From Eulemur rufifrons (lineage: Eukaryota > Chordata > Mammalia > Primates > Lemuridae), in contig NC_091002.1 of assembly GCF_041146395.1 (NCBI RefSeq), forward strand, positions 9,356,501 to 9,420,500: DNA of 64,000 nucleotides, read 5' to 3'. The notes under the pieces are model-generated. The model ran no database searches. It was given only the letters and a program-made list of their open reading frames with translations, and was not told the DNA's origin. The translations under genes were made by a program, and so were the position numbers. Positions 44,505 through 55,876 of this stretch are shown piece by piece; positions within the stretch are counted from its first letter, which is position 1, and every line of letters starts with the position of its first letter.

Positions 44505-45010
44505 CTAGCCCGACACCCCGAGGCAGTCTGCGCGTCCCCAAACTGTGCTGCGGGAGGGGGTCGCCCCTTACAGTATCTGCGGGCCCCGCCCCCGCTCCGC
44601 CCTCCGGCCACCACCCACTGCTCTGGGGCCCCTTCCCGGTCTGGAGCCCGCCCCGTCCCCACCCCTTCTTCTCCAGCTGTAGAGTAGGAGACCGCCAAGG
44701 AAGAGGGGAGCGGCCTGGGGAAGGGGCGCAAGGGAGCGTGGGGAGAGCGGAGGCGCGGGGAGAGCGGGGTCCCGGGGCTCGGCGGGGCCGTGACGCGCTC
44801 CGCTGCACTGCGTTCCCGCCCTGGCGCTCCTTGGCGTCGGGCTGTTTTGGTTTCAGTTTGTGCGCTCTTCTTCAAGCCCCCACAGCTGCGCCAAGCTGGC
44901 AAGAGCAGAGGCACAGGCGTCCTGGGACGCGGGGACAGGGCCTGGGGCGCGGGACCCTCTGGGATGGGAAGGAGCCGGCACAGAACGTAAGGGACCGGTG
45001 GAACCAAGCG
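43700..45010 (-). promoter_or_regulatory. ACSS1 CpG-island promoter region
   Basis: CpG dinucleotides are dense from about 43.7 kb to 45.0 kb, centred on ACSS1 exon 1, in contrast with the CpG-poor flanks. Upstream of the ATG there are GC boxes (CCCCGCCCCC at 44584-44593 and CCCGCCCCG at 44647-44655) and no TATA box, typical of a broad housekeeping-type promoter. The 5' UTR must lie within the first few hundred bases to the right of 44504; the exact start site cannot be set from sequence. Edges are estimated by eye. Confidence 0.8.
44153..44504 (-). CDS. ACSS1: ACSS1 exon 1 (start codon, mitochondrial presequence)
   Basis: Encodes residues 1-117 plus the first base of codon 118. The ATG at 44504-44502 is immediately preceded by an in-frame TAG, so it is the first possible start in this frame; +4 is G but -3 is T, a mediocre Kozak context. 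The first 40 or so residues are rich in Arg, Ser, Gly and Leu with no Asp or Glu, typical of matrix targeting. Residues 50-59 are ten consecutive Ala encoded by GCC/GCG. Residues 70-117 ([20 protein letters not shown] onward) begin the conserved N-terminal synthetase domain. The donor is G|GTGAGT. The tract is GC-rich and stays open in several frames on both strands; those other frames are shadows. Confidence 0.96.
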
Positions 45011-45279
45011 CACTGATAGGTCTGAGGGCCAGAGGTCAGCTCAGCATCTCAGAGGCCGAAGCCAAGGTTTTAATCCCTTTATACGCTCCTGAGAGCAACG
45101 CCCCTCCCCCTCAGCTTTGCTGGCCCGTACCCCCTACCGCATGCTAAATGGGCGGGCGGTAGGGCGGGGACCTCAGGCCAGGGGCTGTGGAGGCCTGCGT
45201 CCACAGGGGGATAGTTTATCACGGAAGCAAACGTTGCCTCCAAACTTGTCTGATTTGGGGCGATGTGGACTTTCTCCAA

Positions 45280-45450
45280 TTGCTCCAGCATCTGTGACTT
45301 GGGTTCAAACCCTGGCATTTCTAGTTCTGGGCAAGTTCTTGGGCAAGTTCCTTAACTTCTCTGTGCCTCATTTTCCTTTTTTGGAAAACTGGAATAATGC
45401 TTCCTTCTCTGGAAGTGCCATAAAGAATACATTAGATAATTGTAAAACGT
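45280..45450 (+). repeat. MIR
   Basis: gacttgggttcaaaccctgg, cttctctgtgcctcattttc and aaaactggaataatgcttcc form a sense MIR core, with a local duplication of the ttgggcaagttc segment. Confidence 0.7.
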
Positions 45451-45834
45451 CTACCCCTGAGTTGGGTCATAATAAGTTCAATAATGGAAACGGTGTTTTC
45501 GCTGTTGTGGAGCCAGGAAGGATAAAAGGAAACCGATATAAAACTGGTCTCTACCTGGTACATAAATATTTCAACACCCAAGAAGTAAACACATGATAAA
45601 GTAAACACAGGGGAAGAGAGATTTTGGAGAACTGGTTTGTTGAGTTCTTTGCAAGGGAAGAGCTTTCCTTCTTGCTAGGTGTGAGGTGTGCAGAAGGAAA
45701 GAGCCTCCCTTCCCCTTTGGAGGAGCCCCTGCCTGGGCAAGCGGACCCGCCCCCCCCCCACCCCCAACAGGTGTGGAATGCTGCTTCCTGCCAGAGAATG
45801 GAAGACTGTGAGGCTGGAAAAACAGTGACAATCA

Positions 45835-46025
45835 CCAGCACTATATGTGCCCTGAACGGTGCCAAGCACTTGACCTGCATTTTCTAATTTAAAAGTTATC
45901 TAGTGTTATCAGCCTCTGCCAGTTGTCAACCTCCTGGTGGAACAAATGAGGAAACTGAGCCCAAATAGATGAAAGGACTTACTAAAGACCTAACCCCTGG
46001 CTAAAGGAGAGCAGACTGGTACCCA
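45835..46025 (-). repeat. MIR
   Basis: gtgccaagcacttgacctgc, ggaacaaatgaggaaactga and gcccaaatagatgaaaggac match antisense MIR. Confidence 0.6.
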
Positions 46026-46101
46026 GTGCCCCTAACTACACCATTTGGCCTAAATTCCCATTTTTAATAGCACATATAAAATTGTAAATAGAGAAAGATC
46101 C

Positions 46102-46552
46102 TGTGGCAGGTGGTCCCAAAGATGGCCACCAACATTCAACCCTCGTGTGTATGTGGCGTCGCAACGCTCCACCAAGAAGAGGAACCCGGCTGGCCTTACC
46201 GCTTGGACCTGGTGGAAGGGCTGCTCTGACAGCTCTGGGTCTAGGCCCTGAGAGGCCCCATAGCTCCAGCTCCTTCTCTCTTGGAACCCAGCTGCCATGC
46301 TGTGCAGAAGCTGGGCTAGCTTTCTGGAAGGAGAGACCCAATAAGAGAACTGAGCTACCCCAGCCCACAGCCAGGGCCAACTCCCAGACAGGAGTGAGGC
46401 TGTGGTGGATGTTCTCACCCCAGCAAGACAGCCTCATGAGTGATCCCAGACAACACCCAGGGTGCAAAAGAACCCCCGAGTCAACTCATAGAATCACGAG
46501 AAGAAATAAACTGGTGTTTAAGACACTAAATGTTGGGATGGTTTGTTAGCAG
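46102..46552 (+). mobile_element. Solitary MaLR LTR, MLT1-like
   Basis: Opens tgtggcaggtggtcccaaag, contains catagaatcacgagaagaaa and ends with agacactaaatgttgggatg and gtttgttagcagttag, the MLT1-type 3' end. Confidence 0.65.
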
Positions 46553-46559
46553 TTAGTGT

Positions 46560-47172
46560 CAACGGAAAAAAACCAAACTCTGTAAAATAATTTTAAAGAG
46601 ATTTATTCTGAGCCAAATTTGAGGACCATGACCCGGAGCCACGCCCAAGAAGCCTTGAGCAAGTGGACTCATTGTGGCTGGGTTACAGTTTGGTTTTATA
46701 CATTTCAGGGAGACAGAGGTTACAGGGAAAGTCATAAATCAATACGTGGGAGGCATACATTGGCTTGGCCCGAAAAGGTGGGCCATCTGGATGGGGGGGA
46801 GGGGGCGGCTTACAGCTTATAGGTGGGTTTAAAGATTCTTTGGCTTGTAATTGGCTGAAGACAGGAAGCTTTGTCTAAAGGCTTGGAATGTTTTAACAGA
46901 GTTGCTGTTTATGAGAGATAAACCACCAATTTGTTGTGTAAATTGAGCACCTGTAGGTTTGTCTTGCATACCCTTAGACCAGTTAATGGGTTACAAAGGA
47001 TGTCCCCAAGAAGGGAGGGGGGCATGATATGGCATGTCTGACCACCTTCCTCCTGGCAGGCAATTTAGTTTTAGGATATTCCTTTGGCCATGAAGGGGTC
47101 CATTCAGTCAGCCAGTAGGAGGGGTGGGGAGAGGAGCAGGGGGTGAGCCTTAAAATTTTATTTTAGTTCACA
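46560..47172 (-). mobile_element. Solitary retroviral LTR (family unassigned)
   Basis: On the minus strand it runs from near gaactaaaataaaattttaa to a 3' end with ggctcagaataaatctcttt, which includes an AATAAA, then a terminal CA near 46560. It abuts the MLT1-like LTR. No internal genes are attached. Confidence 0.55.
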
Positions 47173-47224
47173 TAGGTAAGGGATAAAATAACTGGGACCA
47201 AAAAAATGCATGGCTCTCCTGTGA

Positions 47225-48440
47225 CTCACTGCCCTCTGCCTCTCAGCCCCCTTTACTGGGAGCTTTCCATATTCTGCCCTCCAGGAGTCCCAGTGTCCAA
47301 GGGCTCAGTCCTCAGACCTCCCCTCTTCTGCCCCTTAGGAGATAGCAGCCAGCTCTCTATTCTCTGACTCTGAAATTGAGTTTTCTAGCCTGGATCTCAC
47401 CTCCAAAATTCAGCCCTGTATTCAAATGTGGAACTCACATCTCAAATATCATGCCTTGGGGGTTCTTCCATGTCAGTCCATGGAAATGATATTTGCTTGC
47501 TTGACCATATACCCTTGTCACACTCCACGTGCAATCTGTCAGCAAATCCTGGAGGCTCACCTTCAGAATATGTGAAGCAAGGGACTCTTTCCTCATCACC
47601 ACCCTCTCCCTTCCCCAGTCAAACCACGCCCATCTCTTTTTCCGATTATTTGGCAAGCTTCTAATTGCTTTCCCTCTGGCCCTCTACAGCCTAAGCAGCA
47701 GCCAGTGCACTCCTTTTGAAACACAGGTCAGATGAAGTTGCTGTGTAACTTGGAGCCATCAAGGGCTCTCCAGTTCCCTCAAAGTAAAGGCCAAATCCTT
47801 ACCCTGGCCCACAAGGCCACCCCCTCACTACTTATAGTGTGGCAGATGGACCAGCAGCATTGGTATCACCTGGGCACTTTGTAAAAATGCAGAATGTCAG
47901 GCTCCATCTCAGACCTGCTACATCAGAATCTGCATTTTAACAAGTCCCCAGGGAACCTGTGTGCACATTCAAGTTTGGGCAGCACCGCCCTACCTGATCC
48001 AGCCTCACCCCACCCCCAGGTCCTCGACTCCCCCTGCTCTCTCCTCACTCACCAGCTCCAGCCATACTGGCCTCCGATTGTCCCTCCAGATGCCAGGTGT
48101 GCTCCTGCCTCAGGACCTTTGCCCGAGCCACTCCTTCTGCCTGGACTGCTCTGCCCAGATGCTCACATAGATGCCCCTCACTTCTTTCAGGGCTCATCAA
48201 ACATCCCTTTATCCAGGAGGCCTTCTCTGTCACCTACGTAAAGTCACACTTCCACCCCTCATTGCCCTAGTCCCAGGGAGTCCTGAGCTCTCATATATTA
48301 GCTCTTGGTTTATTTTCTCTCTCCTTCTACCAGGAAGGAGCTCTGGAGAGCAGAGGAGCCAGCTGCTTTGCTCATGACTGTATCCCCGGCACCTGGAACC
48401 ATCCCCGTGGGGAGTGCATGGGTGATATCTCCCTCTTTCT
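47225..48440 (+). mobile_element. L2 LINE 3' segment
   Basis: Follows the L2 consensus order: cagcaaatcctggaggctca, agcagccagtgcactccttt, caaagtaaaggccaaatcct, cagccatactggcctccgat, tgcctcaggacctttgcccg, ccaggaggccttctctgtca. It is interrupted by the MER5A-like element at 47836-47992. The ORF2 remnant is broken. Confidence 0.8.
47836..47992 (+). mobile_element. MER5A-like hAT element inserted in L2
   Basis: gaccagcagcattggtatca, cctgggcactttgtaaaaat, catcagaatctgcattttaa and a terminal gggcagcaccg match the MER5A layout. L2 similarity resumes on both sides. Confidence 0.75.
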
Positions 48441-49009
48441 ACTACCTTCATTTTCTACATTTCAATTCTATTACAATGAAAAAAGTACACAGAATTAACT
48501 CTATTTAAAACATCCTGTTTCCTGCCAGTTGGATCAGAAGTGATTGTGTGCACATAAAACACTTCAGAACCAACCAGGCAGTGCAGAGTTGCACTTCCTG
48601 CTGCCCAAGTTACCCAAGAGACAACCTGGAGACCTTCCTTCTGAGGGTTGTGGCCAAGGCCAAAGTCATCCCTGCTGCTCCCACCCACCCCTGGCAACCA
48701 GTAGTCAACTCTCCCAGAACTAGAACAAAGTTGAGCTCCAACCTACCCCCCACCACTCTCCTCCTCCACACGGCTGCTTCCCATGGGGCCGTCAGAGGTT
48801 TGGTGGGGACAGCAGGCTGTCCTGGCAGCGCAAGTCCTGTTTCCTCCCCCCAAAGCCCCTGGCTTCAACTTGAAGAGTCCTCTGGCACTGAGCATGCGCA
48901 GCATGTTGGCAGGCGCAGGCTGCAGGCATAGGAAGCACTTGGGGAGTTTTGGTGGAAATCTAGGCCTTGTCGTCTATCTCAGGACTGATGTTGAAGTCGG
49001 AGACCATAA

Positions 49010-49150
49010 TACAGCCATGATTACTGACCCTCACAACCTGCAGAGATAGATGCTCTTGTCTTCACTTTGCGTCATGAAAAAACAAGCCCAGGGAGGACAA
49101 AAGCTCACCCGAGGCCACGCAGCTGACAGGTAGGAGCCACAGCTTTCTGC
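49010..49150 (-). repeat. MIR fragment
   Basis: gaccctcacaacctgcagag, gcccagggaggacaaaagct and cgaggccacgcagctgaca resemble antisense MIR. Confidence 0.5.
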
Positions 49151-49739
49151 CTCCAGAGCTTGTTAATTTAGTATCTTTAAGGGGGCAGTCCACTGACACC
49201 GCCTCGCGGTTTGCCCTCACAGCTCATGCCACCCCCCCACCCCCCCACTCAGAGAGGCCTCACTGGACGCCCTGAGAAACAGTCCTGTTGACAGAGTCCC
49301 CACCCGTCCACTGTGACGTCAGCGCTGCCCTCCGCTGCCTCTTCTCCCCTCCATCCCTTCTTCTGCCTCTCTGTCCGCTTCCTTCTCTCCCTTCGCCCCC
49401 ACCCCAGCCCTCCCTCAACTCCCACCCCTCTTCTTCTTTGCCACGATGCTCAAAGGGTACCTGCGCGCTTCTCCTGTCTGCACCGCCCGGAGCCGAGGGC
49501 TGTCAGCCAGACAGCACGGCCCAGTTACAGTCCCTGCGCCCAACTAGGTCACAATGGGAAGGGGGCGAGGGGAAGACAGACACCAGTTCAAATAGCTGAA
49601 GGCAAAACAAAACAAAAAAACCCGTAACAAGGGCTTTAAAGAGGACAGGAGAAGGGTCTCAGGAGGAAGGAGGGACCCGAAAGCTGGGAGTCTGACAGTG
49701 GCTGCATGAGGTGACAGGGCTCCGGTTTCCCGCGCTCCC

Positions 49740-50160
49740 ATGAGCTCAGAGGTGGCGATGCCGGGCGGGGGCTCTGTGCAAGTCCTTCTGGGCCGAGGCG
49801 GTGGTCCCACGGCCTTACTGCTGCAGCTGCCGCGCACCACGCTGTGGGCGTGCAGGTCGCCCCACTCTGCCCGGTTAACCCAACAACGCACAGCAAAGCA
49901 GGGGGCGAGAGAAGTGGACCCTCCAAGAGTCCCAGGTGGAAGCCCAACCCCATAAGCGAGCCTGCTTCCCGGAGCCGCGGGCGCCCCAGCTCCGAACCTC
50001 CGCTCTGCACCGTTCTGGTGGCGGTGCGGGGCACAGAGCAGCCAGGCTTCGCGGTGGGGTGCGCTCCCACTCAGCTTTAGCATCGTGCTGACCCGATTCC
50101 AGCAACACCGATTCCCAGTAGCTCGTAATAACTCGCCCTGGCGCTACACGGGCACGAAAG
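49740..50160. promoter_or_regulatory. Intergenic CpG-enriched patch
   Basis: CpG density rises well above the flanks over about 400 bp, 5.2 kb upstream of the ACSS1 start, in sequence I cannot assign to a repeat. It has no recognised coding sequence; ORFs on both strands here reflect GC content. It could be a small CpG-island promoter, an enhancer or an eroded retrocopy. Confidence 0.4.
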
Positions 50161-50754
50161 GCCAGGGACGACATCCATCCTCAAACCCACAGAAGAGACT
50201 TCCCAGGGGACCTTCGCAGCCCACAGTGGTCAAGCAAGCTACCATGAGAGTCATCGACACCTGGGAATGCCAATCTCTTACTTGCCAGGCCTGCAGAGGC
50301 AAAGCGAGGGTGGGCCACAGCAAGACCCTCAACTCCCCCCCTTCCCCCAGTTCTGAGCTGCTCTCCGGAGGGAGTCCCCGCTGCGGCAGCAGCACCTCTG
50401 CAGTCACAGCGCTCTCAGTGGTGCTCCAGAGCTGTTTCTGCGACCACACGGACACCAGAAGGTCACTCCGAGGGCAAAGCTGTACGAACTTTGAGCCGTG
50501 GTCAACGTGCTGCCCGTGTATGAAAACTGGCTTCCTCCGTCATAAAGCCCCAGAGAAAGCCGAGTGTACACACCAGCTGGGGACCCCAAAGGATGTGTAT
50601 TTATTACTCAGGAGCTAGTATCATCGGTAAGTTTCTTACAGCACAGATGATCGAGAAATTGTAAAGCTGGCCAACACTGCCTCCTGGCGATAGAAGGGTA
50701 CGTGTAACTCTGAAGCTACTTTCTATCCTGTCTAAGCAGAGTGATGTTTGTAAT

Positions 50755-50960
50755 ATTCTGCAACGGTCCCCAGCATTTTTGGCACCAGGGACCGGTTTCA
50801 TGGAAGACAATTTTTCCATGGACGGGGTCGCTGGGTGGGGGGAGATGGAGCTAGGCGGTGATGCAAGCGATGGGGAGAGGCTGTAAATACAAATAAAGCT
50901 TCGCACCAGCCGGCTGCTCACCTCCTGCTGGGCTGCCGGATTCCTAACAGGCCACAGACA
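50755..50960 (-). mobile_element. MER1-like hAT-Charlie element, internally deleted
   Basis: Left part tttggcaccagggaccggtt and gaagacaatttttccatgga; right part ggtgatgcaagcgatgggga, gcttcgcaccagccg and cctcctgctgggctgccgg. The middle of the consensus is missing. It lies opposite to the copy at 55390. Confidence 0.7.
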
Positions 50961-50973
50961 AGTAGCAACCAGT

Positions 50974-51249
50974 AGGCTCGCTCAAGGTCAGGAGTTTGAG
51001 ACCAGCCTGAGCAAGAGCGAGACCCCGTCTCTACTAAAAATAGAAAGACATTATATGGACAACTAAAAATCTATATAGAAAAAATTAGCCAGCCATAGTG
51101 GCGCGTGCCTGTAGTCCCAGCTATCAGGAGGCTGAGGCAGTAGGATCGCTTAAGCCGAGGAGTCTGAGCTAGCTGTGAGCTAAGCTGACGCCACGGCACT
51201 CACTCTAGCCTGGGCAACAAAGTGAGACTCTGTCTCAACAAAAAAAAAA
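50974..51249 (+). mobile_element. 5'-truncated strepsirrhine-type Alu SINE 3
   Basis: Begins within the left arm (gctcaaggtcagg...) and ends in an A-run. A 13-bp duplication, agtagcaaccagt, flanks it at 50961-50973 and 51250-51262, so the truncation happened at insertion and not by later deletion. It inserted next to the right end of the MER1-like element at 50755-50960. Confidence 0.93.
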
Positions 51250-52205
51250 AGTAGCAACCAGTGGAGGTGGGGGATTGTGGACTGCAGTTCTACAGGACAA
51301 ATTAACTAAAAAAACACACTGCAAAGGAGCATTTCCTTAATAAAGAGGCCCTTTGGGAAAGTCTTGATTGATTGATCAACACAAACTGACTATGGCCAGG
51401 ACAATGTGACAGTCCTGAACTCAAGGAACCCACCCTCTGGTTAAGGAGACTGGAAATCTGTAATAGATGGCAGAGATGAATATTCAGTCAAGGAGGTAGA
51501 CAGGGTGCATGAAATTTATTAATAAATAGATTTATTTAAAGTCTGATAAATTGGTAAAACATGAAACCCTTGGCTGAAGAGAAATTCTGAGGCAGAGGTC
51601 CTGGCAGATGGCCGGCAAACAGGGTGGAATCAAAGAAAAAAAATATATAGCTCAAAATGTATGCTGACTTTGGAATTGGCTTGACAGGGCAGATGTGAAC
51701 AGAAGGAAGGGCTCTGGGGAAAGCATCAGGTTCTTTGGCTGGGAATTAGGAGAAAGTAAGGGTAGAGGAAAGAAAAGGCTTGCAAAACTTCTTGTCTTGG
51801 ATGGGGGAGTGATATATTAATAAATGCCAGGTAACTTTAGGTATTGATAGAAAGATGTTTAATTATGTATGTTTAAATTTTATGCATAATTATTAGAAAA
51901 CTAAAAAGAATGTAAATTCCAGACCATCGGTGAAAGAAATGCAACAAAAGTTGATCACAATCTGTCATGAGATTAGACTGAAAAATAAAATAAAATAAAT
52001 ATTTTAAAAATTTGGTCAATAAAAACAGGAATGGGTGGGATGGTGGGGATGGCAAGTTGGAAAATATAAAATAAGATCATGAGAAATGTTCAAACATCAT
52101 ATCAGGAATTACTATGAATTAATTTCTGCATTATATAGAAATTATATCACAGGTCAAAAGGACAGAAAATCTGGAAAAGAGGATGGAAGACATGGGACAT
52201 GTAAT

Positions 52206-52229
52206 ACACACACACACACACACACACTT
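52206..52229 (+). repeat. CA dinucleotide microsatellite
   Basis: About 12 uninterrupted CA units. Confidence 0.85.
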
Positions 52230-52849
52230 GGAATTTCAGAAGGAAAGAATGAGGAGAGGCAATATTCAATGAATTAAAAGCCGTGAAATTTCCAGACTTA
52301 ATGAAAGATGTACTCAGATTCAGAAAGTACACAAATTCCAAGCAAGTTAAAAAATATATAGCAGCACCTATACACATCATAGCAAAACTGTCAAAAACCA
52401 AAGACAAGCAGCAAGTCTTAAAAACAGTCAGAGAGAGAAGACAGATTACCTATACAGGAATGGTAATTAGACTTTACAACTGACAGTTGAGTAATATCTT
52501 TGAAGTATTTCAGGAAAATAATTGTCAACCTTGAATAGCATCATTAGTGTCATCTTTGAAGTACAAAATACATTTTCAGACAAACAAAAACTAACAGTTT
52601 TCCCCCTAGACTCTCACTGAAGAATTACTTTGGTAAAAGTAAAAGTACCCCAAATAAAAGTCTGCAATGGAAGAAGGACAATGAGCAAGGAAATTGTGAC
52701 ACTCGAGGGTAAGTTTAAACGAACATTAGTGATATGAAATTACAGCAATAATGCCTGCTTCATGGGGTTAAAGAAACAAGATAGAGGCAAAATCCTGAAC
52801 AACAGGAGCATGGAAAATGATGAGGGAATCAAAAGTAGCATCCTATAAT

Positions 52850-53205
<356 letters not shown>

Positions 53206-54584
53206 CTATAATTCTTTTAATGTTCAGGATAGTGTTAAGTTTAAATTTATTATGCATGTTTGAGTAACCACAAGTAAAAGCAGAATATATAACTTCTAGT
53301 CTAGTAGGGGGGAATTGAGTAAGAAAACTCTGAGTAGTCTGAAAGATGAAAATAAAGGAGAAACAAATTTAAAAGGAAAAAAGAAAAGGTAGCAAAAAAT
53401 TTAGACACATACAAAAATTAAAGTCGTGAAAATAAATTTTAAAATGTCAACAATTATAATCGATGTAAATGGAGTAGATTCTTTGCTTAAAGGCAAATAT
53501 TAATGGAATGGATTTTTAAAAGTCCCAACTATATACTCTTGAAAAGATGTACCTAAACTTAAAACATATCTGAGAATGTTGACAATGGAAGGACAGAAAA
53601 TATTTACCAAATAAATATGAATTAAATATCAGACAAAATGCACTGTAAGAAAAGAGGTAAAGAAGGAAACTATAATACATATGGTAAATGTTCACCAGGA
53701 AGATCTAGGAATTCTTAATTTGCATACCCTAATAACTCCAAAAATATGAGCAAAAAATTGACAGAAATACATGGAGAAACTGACAAACTAACCCTCATAA
53801 TATTTTCAAGCCAGGCATACACACTGTTAAAACCATTTTTTAAAAATTGGCACAGTGACTGTATATCATTTGTATTCACAAAAGTGGTTGTTTGATTGGA
53901 TTCAAACTTTGTTTACAAAATTGAATTCAGTAAAACCAGTTTATCTGTGCAGATAGGATTTTAGGTCATATTGGTTCTTTCTGATTCTGTGATACTTTCT
54001 GTGATGGCTAGGATTATTGTCCTCCCACCCCTCCCCATACCCCACCCAGGCTTTGCCTGAGACCAGGCTTGTGGGCAGGTGTCTTGGCTTGGGAGGGGAT
54101 CCAGGAAAGAGTGGGGGGGGGGGGGGGCGGGGTGGAATAGCATGAGATGGGAAGGAGGAAATGCCCAGCAAAAGTTCCTTCTCCAGTCTGTCACCTTGAG
54201 AGGAAGTAGGGCTGGGTCCCACCAAGACCTTCACTTTGCTGTATAGAATGACTTCGGGGTTCTCCATCAAAGGGGTGGTAGAGGAGCATTTATCACAGGG
54301 ATTCTTCCCAGTGTTCACAAGCGGCCTTGTGTGCTTGGACTTCCCCGCAGAAGTCCTTCTGTGTCACACAGGTGGAAATGCCAGGCAGGATCCCACTGCC
54401 TGCACACTTCAAAGTCAGGGAAGCCCCAGGGCAGGAAGCAAGACCAGTTCCTGCAGCAACAGCCGAAGTAAAAGATGTTCAGGAAGATGTGATTCTTGAC
54501 AGGAGTGTCCCAGTCAGAAATTTCTTGAAGGATTCTTCACTGTATTACTTGGTAAAATGAAAGGAACCCAGCCCCCAGCACGTG

Positions 54585-54609
54585 CACACACACACACACA
54601 CACACACAC
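54585..54609 (+). repeat. CA dinucleotide microsatellite
   Basis: About 12 uninterrupted CA units, just left of Alu 5. Confidence 0.85.
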
Positions 54610-54699
54610 TCTCCCTTGCAATATTGAGCTACACTGGTAATTGTTATGGAATCCCTGGCCCTCCAGGGGTTCCCTACACATGACATTAAAAGAGATCTC

Positions 54700-55050
<351 letters not shown>

Positions 55051-55389
55051 TCAGAATCTCCCCACATCCCACACTCAACTGCATCCCTAGTTCTTTTGCT
55101 CAGGAGTGAATGAAACTTTAGTCATTGCCCAAAATTGTGTGTTAAAGAGGGAAATAGAAAAGAGGTAGTGTGACTGGTCAAAGGATACAAAATTTCAATT
55201 CCACGTGAGGAACGAGTTCAAGAGATGTATTGTATAACATGATGATAACATGTATGCTTGAAAATCTCTGAGAGTAGACTTTAAGTGTTCACATCAAAAA
55301 AAAAAATTGTAAGTATGTGAAGTAATGCTATGTTAATTAGCTCGATTAAGCCATTCCACAATGTACACATATTTCAAAACATCATGTTG

Positions 55390-55600
55390 TACACCTGCGG
55401 TCCCCAATCCCCAGCTGTGGACCAGGACCATGACTGGGACCCACAGCAGGAGGTATTACAGGTATTTATCTGTATTTACAGCCACTCCCCATACCTGAAT
55501 CACCACCTGAGCTCCGCCTCCCCTGCTCCCCCAGTCCGTGGAAAAATTGTCTTTCATGAAACCGGTCCCTGGTGCCAAAAAGGTTGGAGACCGCCGATGT
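55390..55600 (+). mobile_element. MER1-like hAT-Charlie element, internally deleted
   Basis: Starts ggtccccaatccccagctgt, contains cacctgagctccgcctcccc and ends tccgtggaaaaattgtcttt and aaccggtccctggtgccaaa, the reverse order of the copy at 50755. Confidence 0.7.
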
Positions 55601-55861
55601 AGGTGATCTTCAGGGGAAAGGAGTGAAAGAGAAGTCCTAAAATGTCATTATGAGACGGCAAATTCTGCAGCGGTGGAAGGGGTGCATAACAGGAAAATTA
55701 TGTGAACAAAGACATTTCAAAGCCAGGGTTGAGATCAACGGTCAAAGAAAAGACAAACCCTTTGATTTAAAGGACGAGGGTAGAAAAACACATTTCTCTA
55801 CATACAAATGTGGATTTAGATGGATACTAAGCTCCGAGCGGAGGCAGATCAACCACGTTTG

Positions 55862-55876
55862 CCAACAGGTGGCGCC
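55862..55876 (+). promoter_or_regulatory. CTCF-like motif (intergenic)
   Basis: The plus strand reads CCAACAGGTGGCGCC, one base off the CCASYAGRKGGCRC consensus, in a locally CpG-enriched patch between ACSS1 and VSX1. Confidence 0.5.

Noticed and set aside
44303..45013. 236-codon minus-strand ORF extending upstream of the ACSS1 start
   Set aside because: It is in a different frame from ACSS1, with low-complexity Arg/Pro/Ala-rich composition expected from GC content.
44246..45016. 256-codon plus-strand ORF across ACSS1 exon 1 and promoter
   Set aside because: It lies in the CpG island, where several frames on both strands stay open; composition is Arg/Pro/Ala/Ser and it resembles no family. 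ACSS1 on the other strand explains the sequence.
48880..48915. gagcatgcgcagcatg as an NRF1 site
   Set aside because: Only half of the NRF1 palindrome is well matched and the site is far from either promoter.
49544..50083. 179-codon minus-strand ORF in the intergenic CpG patch
   Set aside because: Length is expected from GC-rich sequence, composition is irregular and no family is recognised; kept only as a CpG-rich patch.
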